NCBI RefSeq assembly: GCF_900112615.1
Contig: NZ_FOMK01000001.1
Coordinates: 806,001 to 870,000 of the forward strand
Source of the DNA: Chitinophaga sp. CF118
GTDB taxonomy: Bacteria; Bacteroidota; Bacteroidia; Chitinophagales; Chitinophagaceae
Direction: 5' to 3'
Length of the DNA stretch: 64,000 nt
Each line of letters begins with the position of its first letter. Within the stretch, counting starts at the first letter, position 1. The notes below the pieces were generated by a model. It made no database searches and was not told the DNA's origin. It worked only from the letters and a program-made list of their open reading frames with translations. This document shows positions 43,307 through 54,100 of the stretch, piece after piece. A program made the translations under genes and the position numbers.

Positions 43307-44749
43307 TTATTTTTTGCGATAATCCAAAGCGGGTGCACGATTGCCCAGCATGGCCTCATATTTAAAATCAGGTCCTTGTCTTTTTTTCAACTCCTGCTTT
43401 GCAGCTGTTAAAGCTGCAGGATTATTAAACAGATCATAGGCTGTTAATGCTAATGTTTTCGCTGCAATCATCATTCCTTTCGCGCCTATACTATTACCCG
43501 CAGCTGCTACATTCTGCCAGCTATGTCCAGAAGATCCTGGTACAAAGGTCGCTGTGGATATACCTGCAGTAGGTGCTACCCAGCTCACATCTGCAACATC
43601 TGAAGATCCAATTCCTCCTGATTTTTCTACCTTAAACGGTTGTACGGTAGAAGTAGCTTTATCAAGATCAGGAAGATGTGTTTTGTCTATCAGGGTAGAC
43701 TGAATTTTCGTAGCAAAATCCCTTTCAGCAGTTGTATAAGTAAAACCGCCAACGGTATGCAGATTACTATCCATCAGCTTCGATAAAGTTTCATTCGGCA
43801 ACATGTTATATACACCTCCGATCACTTCATAGTTCATACGTGTGCCAGTACCCATAGCTGCACCTTCTGCGGCTTTCACCATCCTTTCCCATATATCTTT
43901 CACTACCTGCATATCCGGGTGACGCACATAATAATACACTTCTGCAAATGCTGGTACTACATTCGGAGCGTCACCTCCTTTGGTGATCACATAGTGAATA
44001 CGTGTTTCTTCGGGTACATGCTCCCGCATCATATTCACCATATAGTCCATTGCCTCTACTGCATCGAGTGCTGAGCGTCCTTTTTCTGGTGCACCAGCGG
44101 CATGTGAAGCAACTCCGTAAAATCTGAATTTTGCATTTTTGTTAGACAACCAGGGAAATATATCAGCAGAGTTTTCATTGCCGGGATGCCAGTGTAATAC
44201 AGCACTTACATCATCAAACAATCCTGCTCTTACCATATATACTTTACCGGAGCCACCTTCTTCTGCAGGACAACCATACAAACGGATCGTACCTTTTGCG
44301 CCGGAGTTCTTTAACCAGTTCTTTATACTAATAGCTGCTGCTACAGAAGCTGTACCAAACAGGTTATGACCGCAGCCATGTCCTGCTCCTCCATCTGTTA
44401 TAGCTTTTTGCTCTGGCTCATCTACCTGTGATAATCCAGGTAATGCATCATACTCAGCGAGAATACCAATTACCGGTTCTCCGCTTCCATAACTAGCCAT
44501 GAAGGCAGTAGGAATATCAGCAATACCTGCTTTTACAGTAAAGCCTTCCTGCTGCAGCGTTTCCTGTAGCAGAGCAGAACTTTTCTGCTCCTGGTAACCT
44601 ACTTCTGCAAAGCCCCAGATCTTTTTTGCAATGGTGCTATATTCTGGTGTATGCTGGTCCAGATAGGATACCAGCGCTGCTTTATCTTTGTTCTGCCCCA
44701 TCGTTAAAGAAGACAGGCAACAGAGTATTGGAAGAAGATAGTATTTCAT
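43307..44749 (-). CDS. M20-family amidohydrolase (AbgB-like)
   Basis: The 480-residue exported protein (signal to about residue 18, LTMGQ) belongs to the M20 amidohydrolase group. Metal-site motifs include GILAEYDALPGLSQ, GHGCGHNLFGTAS and PAEEGGSGKVYM, with a GVASHAAGAPEKGRSALDA segment and a terminal PGSSGHSWQ histidine. These enzymes hydrolyse N-acyl or aminobenzoyl amino-acid conjugates, or dipeptides. It lies 8 bp before the M14 copy 1 gene. Confidence 0.92.
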   Translation of the reverse strand: MKYYLLPILCCLSSLTMGQNKDKAALVSYLDQHTPEYSTIAKKIWGFAEVGYQEQKSSALLQETLQQEGFTVKAGIADIPTAFMASYGSGEPVIGILAEYDALPGLSQVDEPEQKAITDGGAGHGCGHNLFGTASVAAAISIKNWLKNSGAKGTIRLYGCPAEEGGSGKVYMVRAGLFDDVSAVLHWHPGNENSADIFPWLSNKNAKFRFYGVASHAAGAPEKGRSALDAVEAMDYMVNMMREHVPEETRIHYVITKGGDAPNVVPAFAEVYYYVRHPDMQVVKDIWERMVKAAEGAAMGTGTRMNYEVIGGVYNMLPNETLSKLMDSNLHTVGGFTYTTAERDFATKIQSTLIDKTHLPDLDKATSTVQPFKVEKSGGIGSSDVADVSWVAPTAGISTATFVPGSSGHSWQNVAAAGNSIGAKGMMIAAKTLALTAYDLFNNPAALTAAKQELKKRQGPDFKYEAMLGNRAPALDYRKK

Positions 44750-44776
44750 GAAATCATGTTAAATGATGAACACGCG

Positions 44777-47500
44777 TTATTTGTACAATTGATTAAACAA
44801 CAATTTAAAGGTACTGTGTGATTGTCCGCGGAAAGTAATTTCAGGTCCGAAGGCATACAACTTGCCTGCACCCACTGGTACAGAGAAGGCTGCCACACCA
44901 TCTTTCAGATAGTTTTGTCCCCATGCCCATCCGCTATGCAGCGGTGTGCCGGTAGAAAACCACATCAGTTTTTTTATGTTACTGCCAGGTGTAATTTTAA
45001 ATACAGGACTACGTTCAAAGTACACATCATTTTTTGCATGCATACCCCAGTTCTCAGCAGCAGTTGTATCCAGATCTGCGGTTAACAGGCTACCTGGAAT
45101 ATAATATTTAGCGCCTGCCAGTGGTTTTAATTCTCCTTTACCATTCTTTTCAACCAACGCATTTTCAACAGGCAACTTTAAGTGATAAGCAAGATTAGTA
45201 CTGCTACCGATCGTTACTATCTGTCCGCCTGCTTCAAGGAAAGTTTTTAACTGGGGAATAGATGTATCCTTGCTGATTCTTCCCAGCCACGGTTTGAACT
45301 CCGCTGTCAGCTCTTCGGGTTTGGGAAGCTTGCCAAATGAGTATTCAGACTTTTTCGGTTTACCTGTATCAGGAATGGCGCCGGTTACAAAGATAATCAT
45401 ATCATATTTTTTGCGCAGCGCACCTGCATCAATTTCCTGTGAGTATACCATTTTATAATCGTAATGATATTGCTCCATCAGCCAGCTTAACCACCCCGCA
45501 GGAATAGAACCACCATAAGTATTCCAGATAGCAATACGCATAGGGGAAACAGGCTTCAATTGTTCCGGGCGGGTACTGGCATTTTGTACAGTCATGCCCA
45601 ATGTTGCAGCAGCAGTATTCAATATCTCCTGTGCTTTTGCAGTAGCAGGAATATAAAATGCGCCATCCTTTGGCAAACGGGATACTTTAACTCCGGCTTT
45701 AAGCAGGTCGTTCACAACAATGAATGCATTGTTTACCGCAGGGCTCAGCAGATATCCTGTTTTGGAAACAGCAAAAGTACTTGCAGGTGGTTGTTCAATT
45801 TCTCCATAAGGTAACTGAGTGAATGGCCCGTCCACGTTATCCAGGATCCGGTCAAACTGTACTCCCATCTGGAAGGCCAGCGTCCATCCTGCTGCATCAT
45901 AAGGACGTACAGGCGGGCCACCTGCATACTGAAAATCATTAGGATGATCCTGTGGCTCAAACATGTCTATCACATGCGGGCGGAAAGCCTGCGCAGTTTT
46001 CACAATGTAAGAGCCCCCAGGATATTTTTTACCAGCTACAGTAAATTCAGTTGTGGCTTTTTGTATGGCGATTCCGGAACGACTCAACGCATTAATGAAT
46101 TTAACGGCAGTTGGAAAGTCCGGCTGATCTGCTGAAATAATATATGCACGTGCATCACGATAAGCAGGTTCTTTCAATACGGCTGCATAATATTTTGATG
46201 CAATTGTATCTTCTTTTCCTAATGTATATTCTCCTGTCGATTCTTTGTCCTTTACTGTATCTTTTTTGTTCCTTTTATAAGCGGTTTGGATAGAATCTAT
46301 ATAACGGGGATAGAAAGTCCAGTGATCACTGCTACCCCGTGTAATAGCATTCTTACCCATCTTGTAAATATTATACAACAACTCACTGCGATAACGTGCT
46401 GCATAATCCAACACTGCATAGTTCAGTGATACGGAATAATCGATCGACTGTCTGAAGTGCCATTCCTGCGGAGCTATAGGGTTAGGCGTGGCTCCATTAG
46501 GAATCAATCTTTCAGGAACCAGTGGTACTGTTTCAGGCGTAGGCCCGCCAATGATCTCTGTGAGCAACCCTATCATGTTATGAAAATAAGGTGCAGTACG
46601 CAGGCCACCGTTCCACCAGGTGGAGAACTGTGAACCTGCACGCTGAGTGTAACCAGGCTTACCTTCTACATTCAGCCGGTTGTTCATGGCAGCGCCAACT
46701 GCATCAATACTGGTTACAATTAATGGATCAAAGACATGGTTGAAAGGATCGCGATAAGGAGGACCTGCCAGTACTGAACCATTAGGACCACGTTGATGAT
46801 GGTTATACATGATCTGCGGGATCCATTCCACATATAACTGGCGACTGATGTTCTGCGACTCCTTCATGTTCATCATATAGAAGTCACGGTTGTTATCATG
46901 CCCTACATATTTTTCATACAGGCGGGGAATGTTCGTTGCACGTTTCTTCGGATCTTCCGTACGCATATACCAGTTAGTCACCAGCTCCTGTCCGTCAGGA
47001 TTAGCATGCGTAAGCAGGATGATATCATTCTTCAGTATGTCCAACGTTTCCTGGTCATTGCGGCTTACCAGCTGGTACATGGTTTCAATCAGCTGATGTG
47101 TACCCACTACTTCAGTAGCATGTAAACCTCCATCTATCCATATTACGGACTTCCCTTCAGCAGCCAGACTGCGGGCCTGTTCATCTGTTAATCCTTCTGC
47201 ATGTGCCAGCCGTTGTGAGATCGCTTTATATTTCTCCAACTGCTTCATATTCTCGGGAGAAGAAACGATCAGCATATACTGATGCCGTCCTTCTTCTGTA
47301 AGACCAATATCCACCAGTTTTGCGCGATCTGATGCCGCCAGTTTCTTAAAGTAGGCTTCCGTTTGAGTGTAGGTAGCCAGTTGATAATCGTCGCCGATAT
47401 TGAAACCAAAATGCTCTTTAGGAGAAGGAATTGTCTGGGCCCGGACCGTTGCTATGCATAATAGCAGTAAGGTTAACATACTATAGATTTTCTTCTTCAT
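44777..47500 (-). CDS. M14-family zinc carboxypeptidase (copy 2)
   Basis: The 907-residue protein has the same layout as the copy at 40557: signal peptide, HATE motif (about H128/E131), NHHQRGP segment, THANPDGQEL, and the FGPEITFRGQSHSTFK C terminus. The two share long identical stretches, so they are tandem-type paralogues separated by an M20 gene. Differences are concentrated in the middle, around residues 400-430 (KDKESTGEYTLGKED) and in the glutaminase-like part, which may give different peptide preferences. It lies 79 bp after the second M20 gene, a spacer with a TTCCGG/CCGGAA hairpin. Confidence 0.92.
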   Translation of the reverse strand: MKKKIYSMLTLLLLCIATVRAQTIPSPKEHFGFNIGDDYQLATYTQTEAYFKKLAASDRAKLVDIGLTEEGRHQYMLIVSSPENMKQLEKYKAISQRLAHAEGLTDEQARSLAAEGKSVIWIDGGLHATEVVGTHQLIETMYQLVSRNDQETLDILKNDIILLTHANPDGQELVTNWYMRTEDPKKRATNIPRLYEKYVGHDNNRDFYMMNMKESQNISRQLYVEWIPQIMYNHHQRGPNGSVLAGPPYRDPFNHVFDPLIVTSIDAVGAAMNNRLNVEGKPGYTQRAGSQFSTWWNGGLRTAPYFHNMIGLLTEIIGGPTPETVPLVPERLIPNGATPNPIAPQEWHFRQSIDYSVSLNYAVLDYAARYRSELLYNIYKMGKNAITRGSSDHWTFYPRYIDSIQTAYKRNKKDTVKDKESTGEYTLGKEDTIASKYYAAVLKEPAYRDARAYIISADQPDFPTAVKFINALSRSGIAIQKATTEFTVAGKKYPGGSYIVKTAQAFRPHVIDMFEPQDHPNDFQYAGGPPVRPYDAAGWTLAFQMGVQFDRILDNVDGPFTQLPYGEIEQPPASTFAVSKTGYLLSPAVNNAFIVVNDLLKAGVKVSRLPKDGAFYIPATAKAQEILNTAAATLGMTVQNASTRPEQLKPVSPMRIAIWNTYGGSIPAGWLSWLMEQYHYDYKMVYSQEIDAGALRKKYDMIIFVTGAIPDTGKPKKSEYSFGKLPKPEELTAEFKPWLGRISKDTSIPQLKTFLEAGGQIVTIGSSTNLAYHLKLPVENALVEKNGKGELKPLAGAKYYIPGSLLTADLDTTAAENWGMHAKNDVYFERSPVFKITPGSNIKKLMWFSTGTPLHSGWAWGQNYLKDGVAAFSVPVGAGKLYAFGPEITFRGQSHSTFKLLFNQLYK

Positions 47501-47579
47501 TAGACCTGATTTCGATTAGATAAAATTGCTGTATTTTTTTCCGGAGGCACTCACCCCGGAAGTTGGATCGAAAGCGATG

Positions 47580-48875
47580 TTATTTTGCAATACCGGCTTC
47601 TGATAGTAAGATCAGTAATGCCTGTTGTATTGCCAATGCACCATTATCATTCACCCACCATTCTTTCAATGCATGCGGATTACCCGCATTGCCACCTACA
47701 CCAATCGTTATTGCGGGAATACCTTTTGAGATAGGAATGTTTGAATTGGTAGAACCCTCGGTCAATTTAGGCGTTCCGCCTTCGTACCGGATAACGGCCA
47801 TCGCCCGCTGAATGACCGGCAATGTGGAATCCAGTCCTCCGGAAGGACGGTCTCCTATCAGCTTCACCATTACTGTCAGGTCATTACCACTATGCTTCAT
47901 TTTGTTCTCTTCCACAAGTGCCCGCTGTACCGCATCCTGTAATAGTTTGTCCATACCGGCCACACGTTCCGGACTTTCAGAACGCATGTCTACTTCCATC
48001 CATGATTCAAAAGGAATGGAATTGACAGAAGTACCTCCCCCTATTACACCTACATTGTAAGTAACCCTTACACCTGGCAACAGCGATAATGAATCTGCTC
48101 CTGCAGACCAGTAATGAATAGCGCGACCTAAAGCATTGTGCGGATTGGCAAAGCCAAAGTTATAGGACGAATGACCTCCCGGGCCATTAAAGGTTATACG
48201 ATAGCGATGAGAACCCAGTGCCCGGTGTGTAATATGCGTACTTTCCCATCCGTCAATCGCGATATAACTATCTATTTTCCCCGGTCCTTTTTCACTGAAC
48301 AAATTCTTTACGCCGCGCAGATCTCCTTGTCCTTCTTCACCTACAGTACCAATGAACAATACATCTGCATCAGTTTCAATTCCTGTTTTTTCAAGTGCTT
48401 TTACGACGGTCAATACAACAGCCAATGCTCTTGTATCATCACATACACCGGGCGCATACAGCGTATCGCCTTTGTGTACGATCTTCACGTCTGTCCCTTC
48501 CGGGAACACCGTATCCATATGTCCTTCCATGACCACTGTTTTCTTTCCGCCTTTACCTTTCCGCTTACCGATCACATTACCCACATTATCAATCCATACA
48601 GAATCAACACCCGCATCTTTCAACATAGCTGCATACTTTTCTGCCCGTACTGATTCTTTGTAAGGAGGTGCCGGAATTTCAGTCAATAAGATATGATTGC
48701 TTAACGTTTGTGGCTCCAGGTCGATAATGGTCTGTAATGCCTTTTTTACCACTGCCTTATCAGTAATTGTTTTGATCTCTGCAGTGTATTTAGCTGCGGG
48801 CTTATCCTGGGCACGAATGCCCAGGGCCGCAGTTATCAGAGCGAATGAAAGTGAAACATTTTTTACAATACGCAT
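47580..48875 (-). CDS. M20/M25/M40-family metallopeptidase
   Basis: The 431-residue exported protein (signal peptide ends RAQ) carries M20 metal ligands in EGHMDTVFPEG, PGVCDDTRALA and GTVGEEGQGDLRG, then a dimerisation domain with HSSYNFGFANP, and the C-terminal TEGSTNSNIPISKGIPAITIG. It resembles peptidase T and ArgE/DapE-type aminoacylases or dipeptidases. It lies 24 bp after the lipoprotein gene and begins the peptidase block of the operon. Confidence 0.92.
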   Translation of the reverse strand: MRIVKNVSLSFALITAALGIRAQDKPAAKYTAEIKTITDKAVVKKALQTIIDLEPQTLSNHILLTEIPAPPYKESVRAEKYAAMLKDAGVDSVWIDNVGNVIGKRKGKGGKKTVVMEGHMDTVFPEGTDVKIVHKGDTLYAPGVCDDTRALAVVLTVVKALEKTGIETDADVLFIGTVGEEGQGDLRGVKNLFSEKGPGKIDSYIAIDGWESTHITHRALGSHRYRITFNGPGGHSSYNFGFANPHNALGRAIHYWSAGADSLSLLPGVRVTYNVGVIGGGTSVNSIPFESWMEVDMRSESPERVAGMDKLLQDAVQRALVEENKMKHSGNDLTVMVKLIGDRPSGGLDSTLPVIQRAMAVIRYEGGTPKLTEGSTNSNIPISKGIPAITIGVGGNAGNPHALKEWWVNDNGALAIQQALLILLSEAGIAK

Positions 48876-48899
48876 AGTTATTTGTATTTCAGAACGGAA

Positions 48900-49520
48900 C
48901 TATTGATTTTTAAACCTTACACCTACCCTGCAATCACCGGGTTCTCCACGTGCTTCATCACAAATATTGTTATAAAAACTTACTATTCTACTGCCATCTC
49001 CCAAATTGAGTATGAACTTGAATAAGAAATAATCATTCGTCTTTACAGTACTGAGATCAACGTTATTGATCGCAGCCAGTTGTGCAGCTGTAAAGGAGAA
49101 TGTTTTGGGAAAGGTTGTTACTGTTTCATATAGCAACTCACCCGAGCCTACTATGCTTGGCAGCGGAAACTGTGCGATACTGGTATATTGATTACCCGGA
49201 GATGAAATCACCAAAGGATATGGAGGCACACTTGATTCTGCTTTATTGTAGGTAGTATATACTTCTATAGAGGTAACAGTTGCTTTATCAAATCCCACCC
49301 AATCCAATGAGAACGCAAACTCCTGATTGGCCACATTCGTATCTTTCAGATTGAAGAATGCAACCTTTCCTGCCTGTCGTGTAGGCAATGCTGTTTTAGT
49401 AGTATCTATCGTTACTACAGGAACCGCTGTATATTGGTAATCTTCCCACTCATAGTGCTCCTTTTTACAAGCAGGTAAACCTAATGATATGATCAATATT
49501 GTAACTAACAGATATCTCAT
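48900..49520 (-). CDS. SusD-associated surface lipoprotein of unknown function
   Basis: The 206-residue product has a lipoprotein signal (MRYLLVTILIISLGLPAC, C18, followed by KKEHYEWED), and then a beta-rich domain with VAFFNLKDTNVANQEFAFSLDW and a C-terminal stretch including two cysteines (NNICDEARGEPGDCRV). No named family is recognised. Its place directly after susD is that of SusE/F-like or peptide-binding surface lipoproteins, so a ligand-binding role is inferred. Confidence 0.78.
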   Translation of the reverse strand: MRYLLVTILIISLGLPACKKEHYEWEDYQYTAVPVVTIDTTKTALPTRQAGKVAFFNLKDTNVANQEFAFSLDWVGFDKATVTSIEVYTTYNKAESSVPPYPLVISSPGNQYTSIAQFPLPSIVGSGELLYETVTTFPKTFSFTAAQLAAINNVDLSTVKTNDYFLFKFILNLGDGSRIVSFYNNICDEARGEPGDCRVGVRFKNQ

Positions 49521-49546
49521 AATTAATATTTTAATGCCCCGTGATT

Positions 49547-51154
49547 TTATTTATCCCAGAAAACAGGAGTGATTTGCTGCGCAATTTGTAAAGCACTTAC
49601 ATCACCCAGATTAGTATTAGCAGATAATTCCGTTTGTGAATAATACAACCGCAATGGGAAAGTAGTGAGTGGTGATAATGGTGTACGTAATACCGGCAAT
49701 GCTGTTCTACGGTAATCATTATATGCTTCCATCCCATTTCCATAGGTGGCAATATATTTCTGCGTCATCACCATATTAAGTTTCCCTGCATCGTCTGCCG
49801 CGTCATACGCTATGAGCAGTTTATCTTTAAATGCACTGATTGCACTGGCGGACAACGCAACACCACCATTGGCAGCACCGAAAGTGCTTACGCTATTTAA
49901 GTTTGCAGTAACGCCATCACTAAAGTTCTGCCTGGCATCATCGCCTGTATTTAAGGTAAGTGCTGCCTCTGCACGGATAAATTTCACCATGGCGTTTGTG
50001 ATCATCGGGATCACTCCGGCGCCTGTTCCATCTGTAGTTGCTACTACTTTCAATGTGGCAGTAGCGCCTGTATTTGTGAGGAATACATTAGTGACAGGAA
50101 TATTATTAATAGGTGCATTGTCGTATAAACCTCCGGCAGGATACACTCCAAAGGTAGAACGCCTGTTCAGATCTGCGGGAGCTGCTGTACCATCGCCCGG
50201 GTTACGGCCATAATAGCCGTTGCTGTTCGTTGAGTTATTTAAGCCTGCTGTTGCATTCTGACGATAGATAAAATACCGTAAGCGGGGATCATCGTTATTG
50301 AACAGGAGATCAATAAATGACTGACACATGTAAAATGTTTTGGGAGACTGGTATTCTATACGATGCCAGGGATGACGGTTGTTGGGATTCTGTGCAGAAC
50401 CGAACTTAAAAGTATAATCAGTGGCGTTAGTATTAGTAGTACCTCCTATCAATGTACCAGGACTACTGATCAGTGCCTGTATAGCAGTAGCAGAGCGGGT
50501 AGGATCTACCAGCCGGATCTGGTTATACAGTTTTAATTTCAGTGAATTAGCCATGCTGATCCACGATGTTTTAGTACCGCTATAGATCATATCTGACGAG
50601 GCAGGTACCAGTGTTGCAGTTGTAACCTTATCGGCATTTACGAGTGCAGAGTCTATCAGTACTAATACACTTTCATATATATCAGCGCCTTTATCAAACT
50701 TAGGACTTACTGTTTCCTGTCCCTTTTCAGATTCAGAATAAGGAATATCTCCCCACATATCCACCATCAGACTTACGAGATATGCTTTTTCCAGCCTTGC
50801 TATGGCCACATACCCCCAGTCGCCCTGCGCTGTACCACTGGCAATGATTGCCTCCAGGTCATTCAGCGTCTGGCTGTAAAAGCCATTCCAGGAGTCGTCA
50901 AAGCTGGTACCTTGTTGCTGATAGCGACTAAGATCACCGGAGAAAACAGCATGCTGCATGAACGTAGATGTACCACTGTTCAGCAGATACATATTAGCTG
51001 CCATAGAGACTTCGGTAGAAGGCAATAGTAAGGACCGCTGTGCTGTGGTTGGATTATTAGGGTCTGTATTGATATCTACAAACTTCTTGCAGGCACCGGC
51101 TACCAACGAAATACCGGCTATCAGGAATGTATATGTGATGTATTTATAATTCAT
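49547..51154 (-). CDS. SusD/RagB-family outer-membrane lipoprotein
   Basis: SusD-type proteins form the lid over SusC and bind the substrate at the cell surface. The protein (about 535 residues from the ATG at 51154) has a lipobox ending GAC, then KKFVDINTDPNNPTTA, a typical SusD-like_2 start, TPR-like helices (DLEAIIASG, WGYVAIARLEKAYLVSLMVDMWGDIPYSE) and the closing MTQKYIATYGNGMEAYNDYRRT. Two further starts, a TTG at 51178 and an ATG at 51160, are possible; I chose the one that gives a compact lipoprotein signal. It lies just after susC. Confidence 0.92.
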   Translation of the reverse strand: MNYKYITYTFLIAGISLVAGACKKFVDINTDPNNPTTAQRSLLLPSTEVSMAANMYLLNSGTSTFMQHAVFSGDLSRYQQQGTSFDDSWNGFYSQTLNDLEAIIASGTAQGDWGYVAIARLEKAYLVSLMVDMWGDIPYSESEKGQETVSPKFDKGADIYESVLVLIDSALVNADKVTTATLVPASSDMIYSGTKTSWISMANSLKLKLYNQIRLVDPTRSATAIQALISSPGTLIGGTTNTNATDYTFKFGSAQNPNNRHPWHRIEYQSPKTFYMCQSFIDLLFNNDDPRLRYFIYRQNATAGLNNSTNSNGYYGRNPGDGTAAPADLNRRSTFGVYPAGGLYDNAPINNIPVTNVFLTNTGATATLKVVATTDGTGAGVIPMITNAMVKFIRAEAALTLNTGDDARQNFSDGVTANLNSVSTFGAANGGVALSASAISAFKDKLLIAYDAADDAGKLNMVMTQKYIATYGNGMEAYNDYRRTALPVLRTPLSPLTTFPLRLYYSQTELSANTNLGDVSALQIAQQITPVFWDK

Positions 51155-51187
51155 AAACATGACAGATTGATTGATCAATATCCCAAA

Positions 51188-54100
51188 TCAGAAAGAACAC
51201 CTTAAGTTGACGCCGAATCTTTTAGTAGTAGGCACTGCGAGGTTATCATAACCTTGTGAGTTACCTACACCCAATGAACTAACTTCCGGATCGAAATTGG
51301 TATACTTAGGAAAGTTGGGCGCATTATACCATAGGTTGCGACCGGAAACAGAAATGGTAGCAGATCCGAAAGGCGTTTTACCTAAAAAGCTTTTTGGTAA
51401 TTCATATGCCAGTGAAATCTCACGCAACCGGAACACAGTGGCATCAAATACAGACCCTTCATTTAATCCGCCGGGGCCAATACCACTATTAAAGAAGAGA
51501 TCTTCGTAAGACATGGCTACGTTGTTCTGAATCTTCTTTCCTCCGGCATCAAATAATGGAGTCAGCGTTTTCGCATCACCCAGCACTCCTTTAGATACAG
51601 TCTGGAATTCACGGTTTTCCGTATCCCTGGTTACTCCACGGGATAACATCTGTCCAACCGTATTGGAATACATTTGCCCACCCTGTTTCCAGTCGAATAA
51701 AATATTCAGGGAAAGGCTTCTGAACCTGAAGGTATTGGTAAGGCCCACCATGAAATCAGGATTCGGATTTCCTATTGCTTTCAATGCACCGGATATCAGT
51801 GGTTTTCCTGTACCGGGATCTATCAGTATATTATTCTCCTCATCACGCGCATAAGCGGTTCCCTGGATCAGTCCATAAGGCTGGCCTACGATGTGCACAC
51901 TGCTGGTACCAGCAGTACCACCGTAACTGAACTTTTCATAACCACCCAGGTTTTTGATCATGTTCCTGTTACGGGTAAAGTTGGCATTGATGTCCCAGTT
52001 AAAACCATTATCGGTTCGGATAGGTGACAGGTTCAATCCTATTTCTACTCCTTTGTTGGTAGCTTCTCCCAGGTTCAGGATTTGTGTGGTATAACCGGAA
52101 GAAGGTGCAGCCGTTACTTCAAAGATCTGGGAAGTACTACGTTTGCTATAATAGGTGAAATCAATGCCTATCCGGTTATTGAAGAACTGTAATTCTGTAC
52201 CCAGTTCCAACTCTGTAATGAACTCAGGTTTTAAATTGGCGTTGGTGAGCAAGTTGGACTGTGTTACAATATTATAAGTGCTTCCATTTGCCGGAGTGAA
52301 AGGCAACCCTACATTTGAAGGATTGGTAGAACCTCCCAGGATGGCATTAATCTGGTAGAAATTGGCAGTCTGATAAGGAGAAGCCTCATTACCCACCTTT
52401 GTATAACCAGCTCTTACCTTACCAAAGTTCAATACGTTTTTAGATAGGTGGAGTGCTTCTGTAAATACCAGCGATCCGTTTACACCACCATAAAAATAGC
52501 TTCTGTTGTTGGCTGGTAGTGTAGAAGAAATATCATTCCTTCCTACCAGGTTCAATGATGCAAAGTTTTTATAATCCAGGGTGATATCTGTGAAGAATGC
52601 ATAGTAGCGTTGTTTCAGTATATTCCTGTTATTAGTAAGCTGTACACCTGTAACAGAGCTGGTGTTATTCATATCGTGCAGGTCGGCCACAATGATATTA
52701 TCACCATAAAATGCCTTACGATCCGTGAACCGCTGATTCACGTTATTACCGAAGATAGCGCGGAGTGACAGATCAGGACGGATAGTATGTGTAGCTGTTA
52801 ATAACAAGGTGTTATCCAGTTCCTGCCTGTAGATATTATCTGTAGTAATACTACCGTTTGAGTAAGATGCGGAACCTTTTCCTCTTACACTCATGCGCCT
52901 GTCTGTATAAGCATTAAAACCAATTGTATTCTGTACATTCAGCCAGGGCAACGGATCAAAGCCCACAATCAGATTACCGTAATAACGGTCTACATCGCTG
53001 GTATTAGGACTATGCTTAACAGACCAGTAAGGATTATCTATACCCGTGTAATCATATACGTTGCTGCCATCTATTGGATTCTCGTAAGGGTATCTTGTTA
53101 AGTCGTAACTGGTAGGTACATACATCAGCGTAGACATGATGGAACCTGTCAATCCGCCTACAGGAGGTGTTTTCTGCCGGGTGGTTACATAGTTAATGGA
53201 ACCACTCGCATAAAATTTATTATCCAGTTTGATATTACCACCAATGTTGACAGAAGTACGTTTGATCTCATTTCCAGGTACTACTCCTTTATTCACTGTA
53301 TTAGAGAACCCTGCATTGAAATTACCTTTTTCACTACCGGAAGAAATGGAAAGCGCATTTTCATATACACTACCCGTCTTGAAGAAGTTTTTAGCATTTT
53401 CTTTTGCATAAGACTTATACGGCACCTGAATAGGTGTTACGCCATCCGACTCATAAAACTGTGGAAATACAGCTGAGCTGAATTGCCTTGTTAATTGATG
53501 AGGTATGGTAGCCCTCGTAGGCAGCATACTCTGCACTCCCTGAAAAGGTTGCCCCCAGGAAGCATATACCCCCTGCCGGTAATCGTTGTTAGTTCCCTGA
53601 CCATATTTAGTCTGATAATCTGGCAGGCCCGCCACCTCTTCAATAGCATAAGAAGTATTGTAAGTGATCTCAGTACCCTTCCTACTTTTCTTTTTACCAG
53701 CTTTTGTAGTGATAATGATGGCACCATTTGCCGCCCTGGAACCATATAATGCAGCGGCAGCAGCACCTTTGAGCACTGTCATGCTCTGAATATTGTTCGG
53801 GTCAAGGTCAAAAGCACGGTTGGTAACACCGGCACCTCCTACAGTAGCAGATCCTACATTCGCAAAGCTGGAGTTATCGAAGGGCACCCCATCTACAACA
53901 AACAGTGGCTGGTTATTACCATTCAGGGAAGAGTTACCGCGAATGGTAATATTGGTACCGCCACCGGCCACACCACCAGCCGATTGGATATTTACACCCG
54001 CCACTTTACCTGTTAAAGCACGTACCGGATCAGGTTCAGATTTCTGAGCCAGTTTATCGGAAGTAACGGTACTAACGGAATAGCCCAAACTATTTTTCTG

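Noticed and set aside
47501..47579. TTCCGG/CCGGAA hairpin between the M20 and M14 genes considered as a terminator
   Set aside because: On the minus strand it is followed by A residues, not T, so it is not a terminator; it may stabilise the message.
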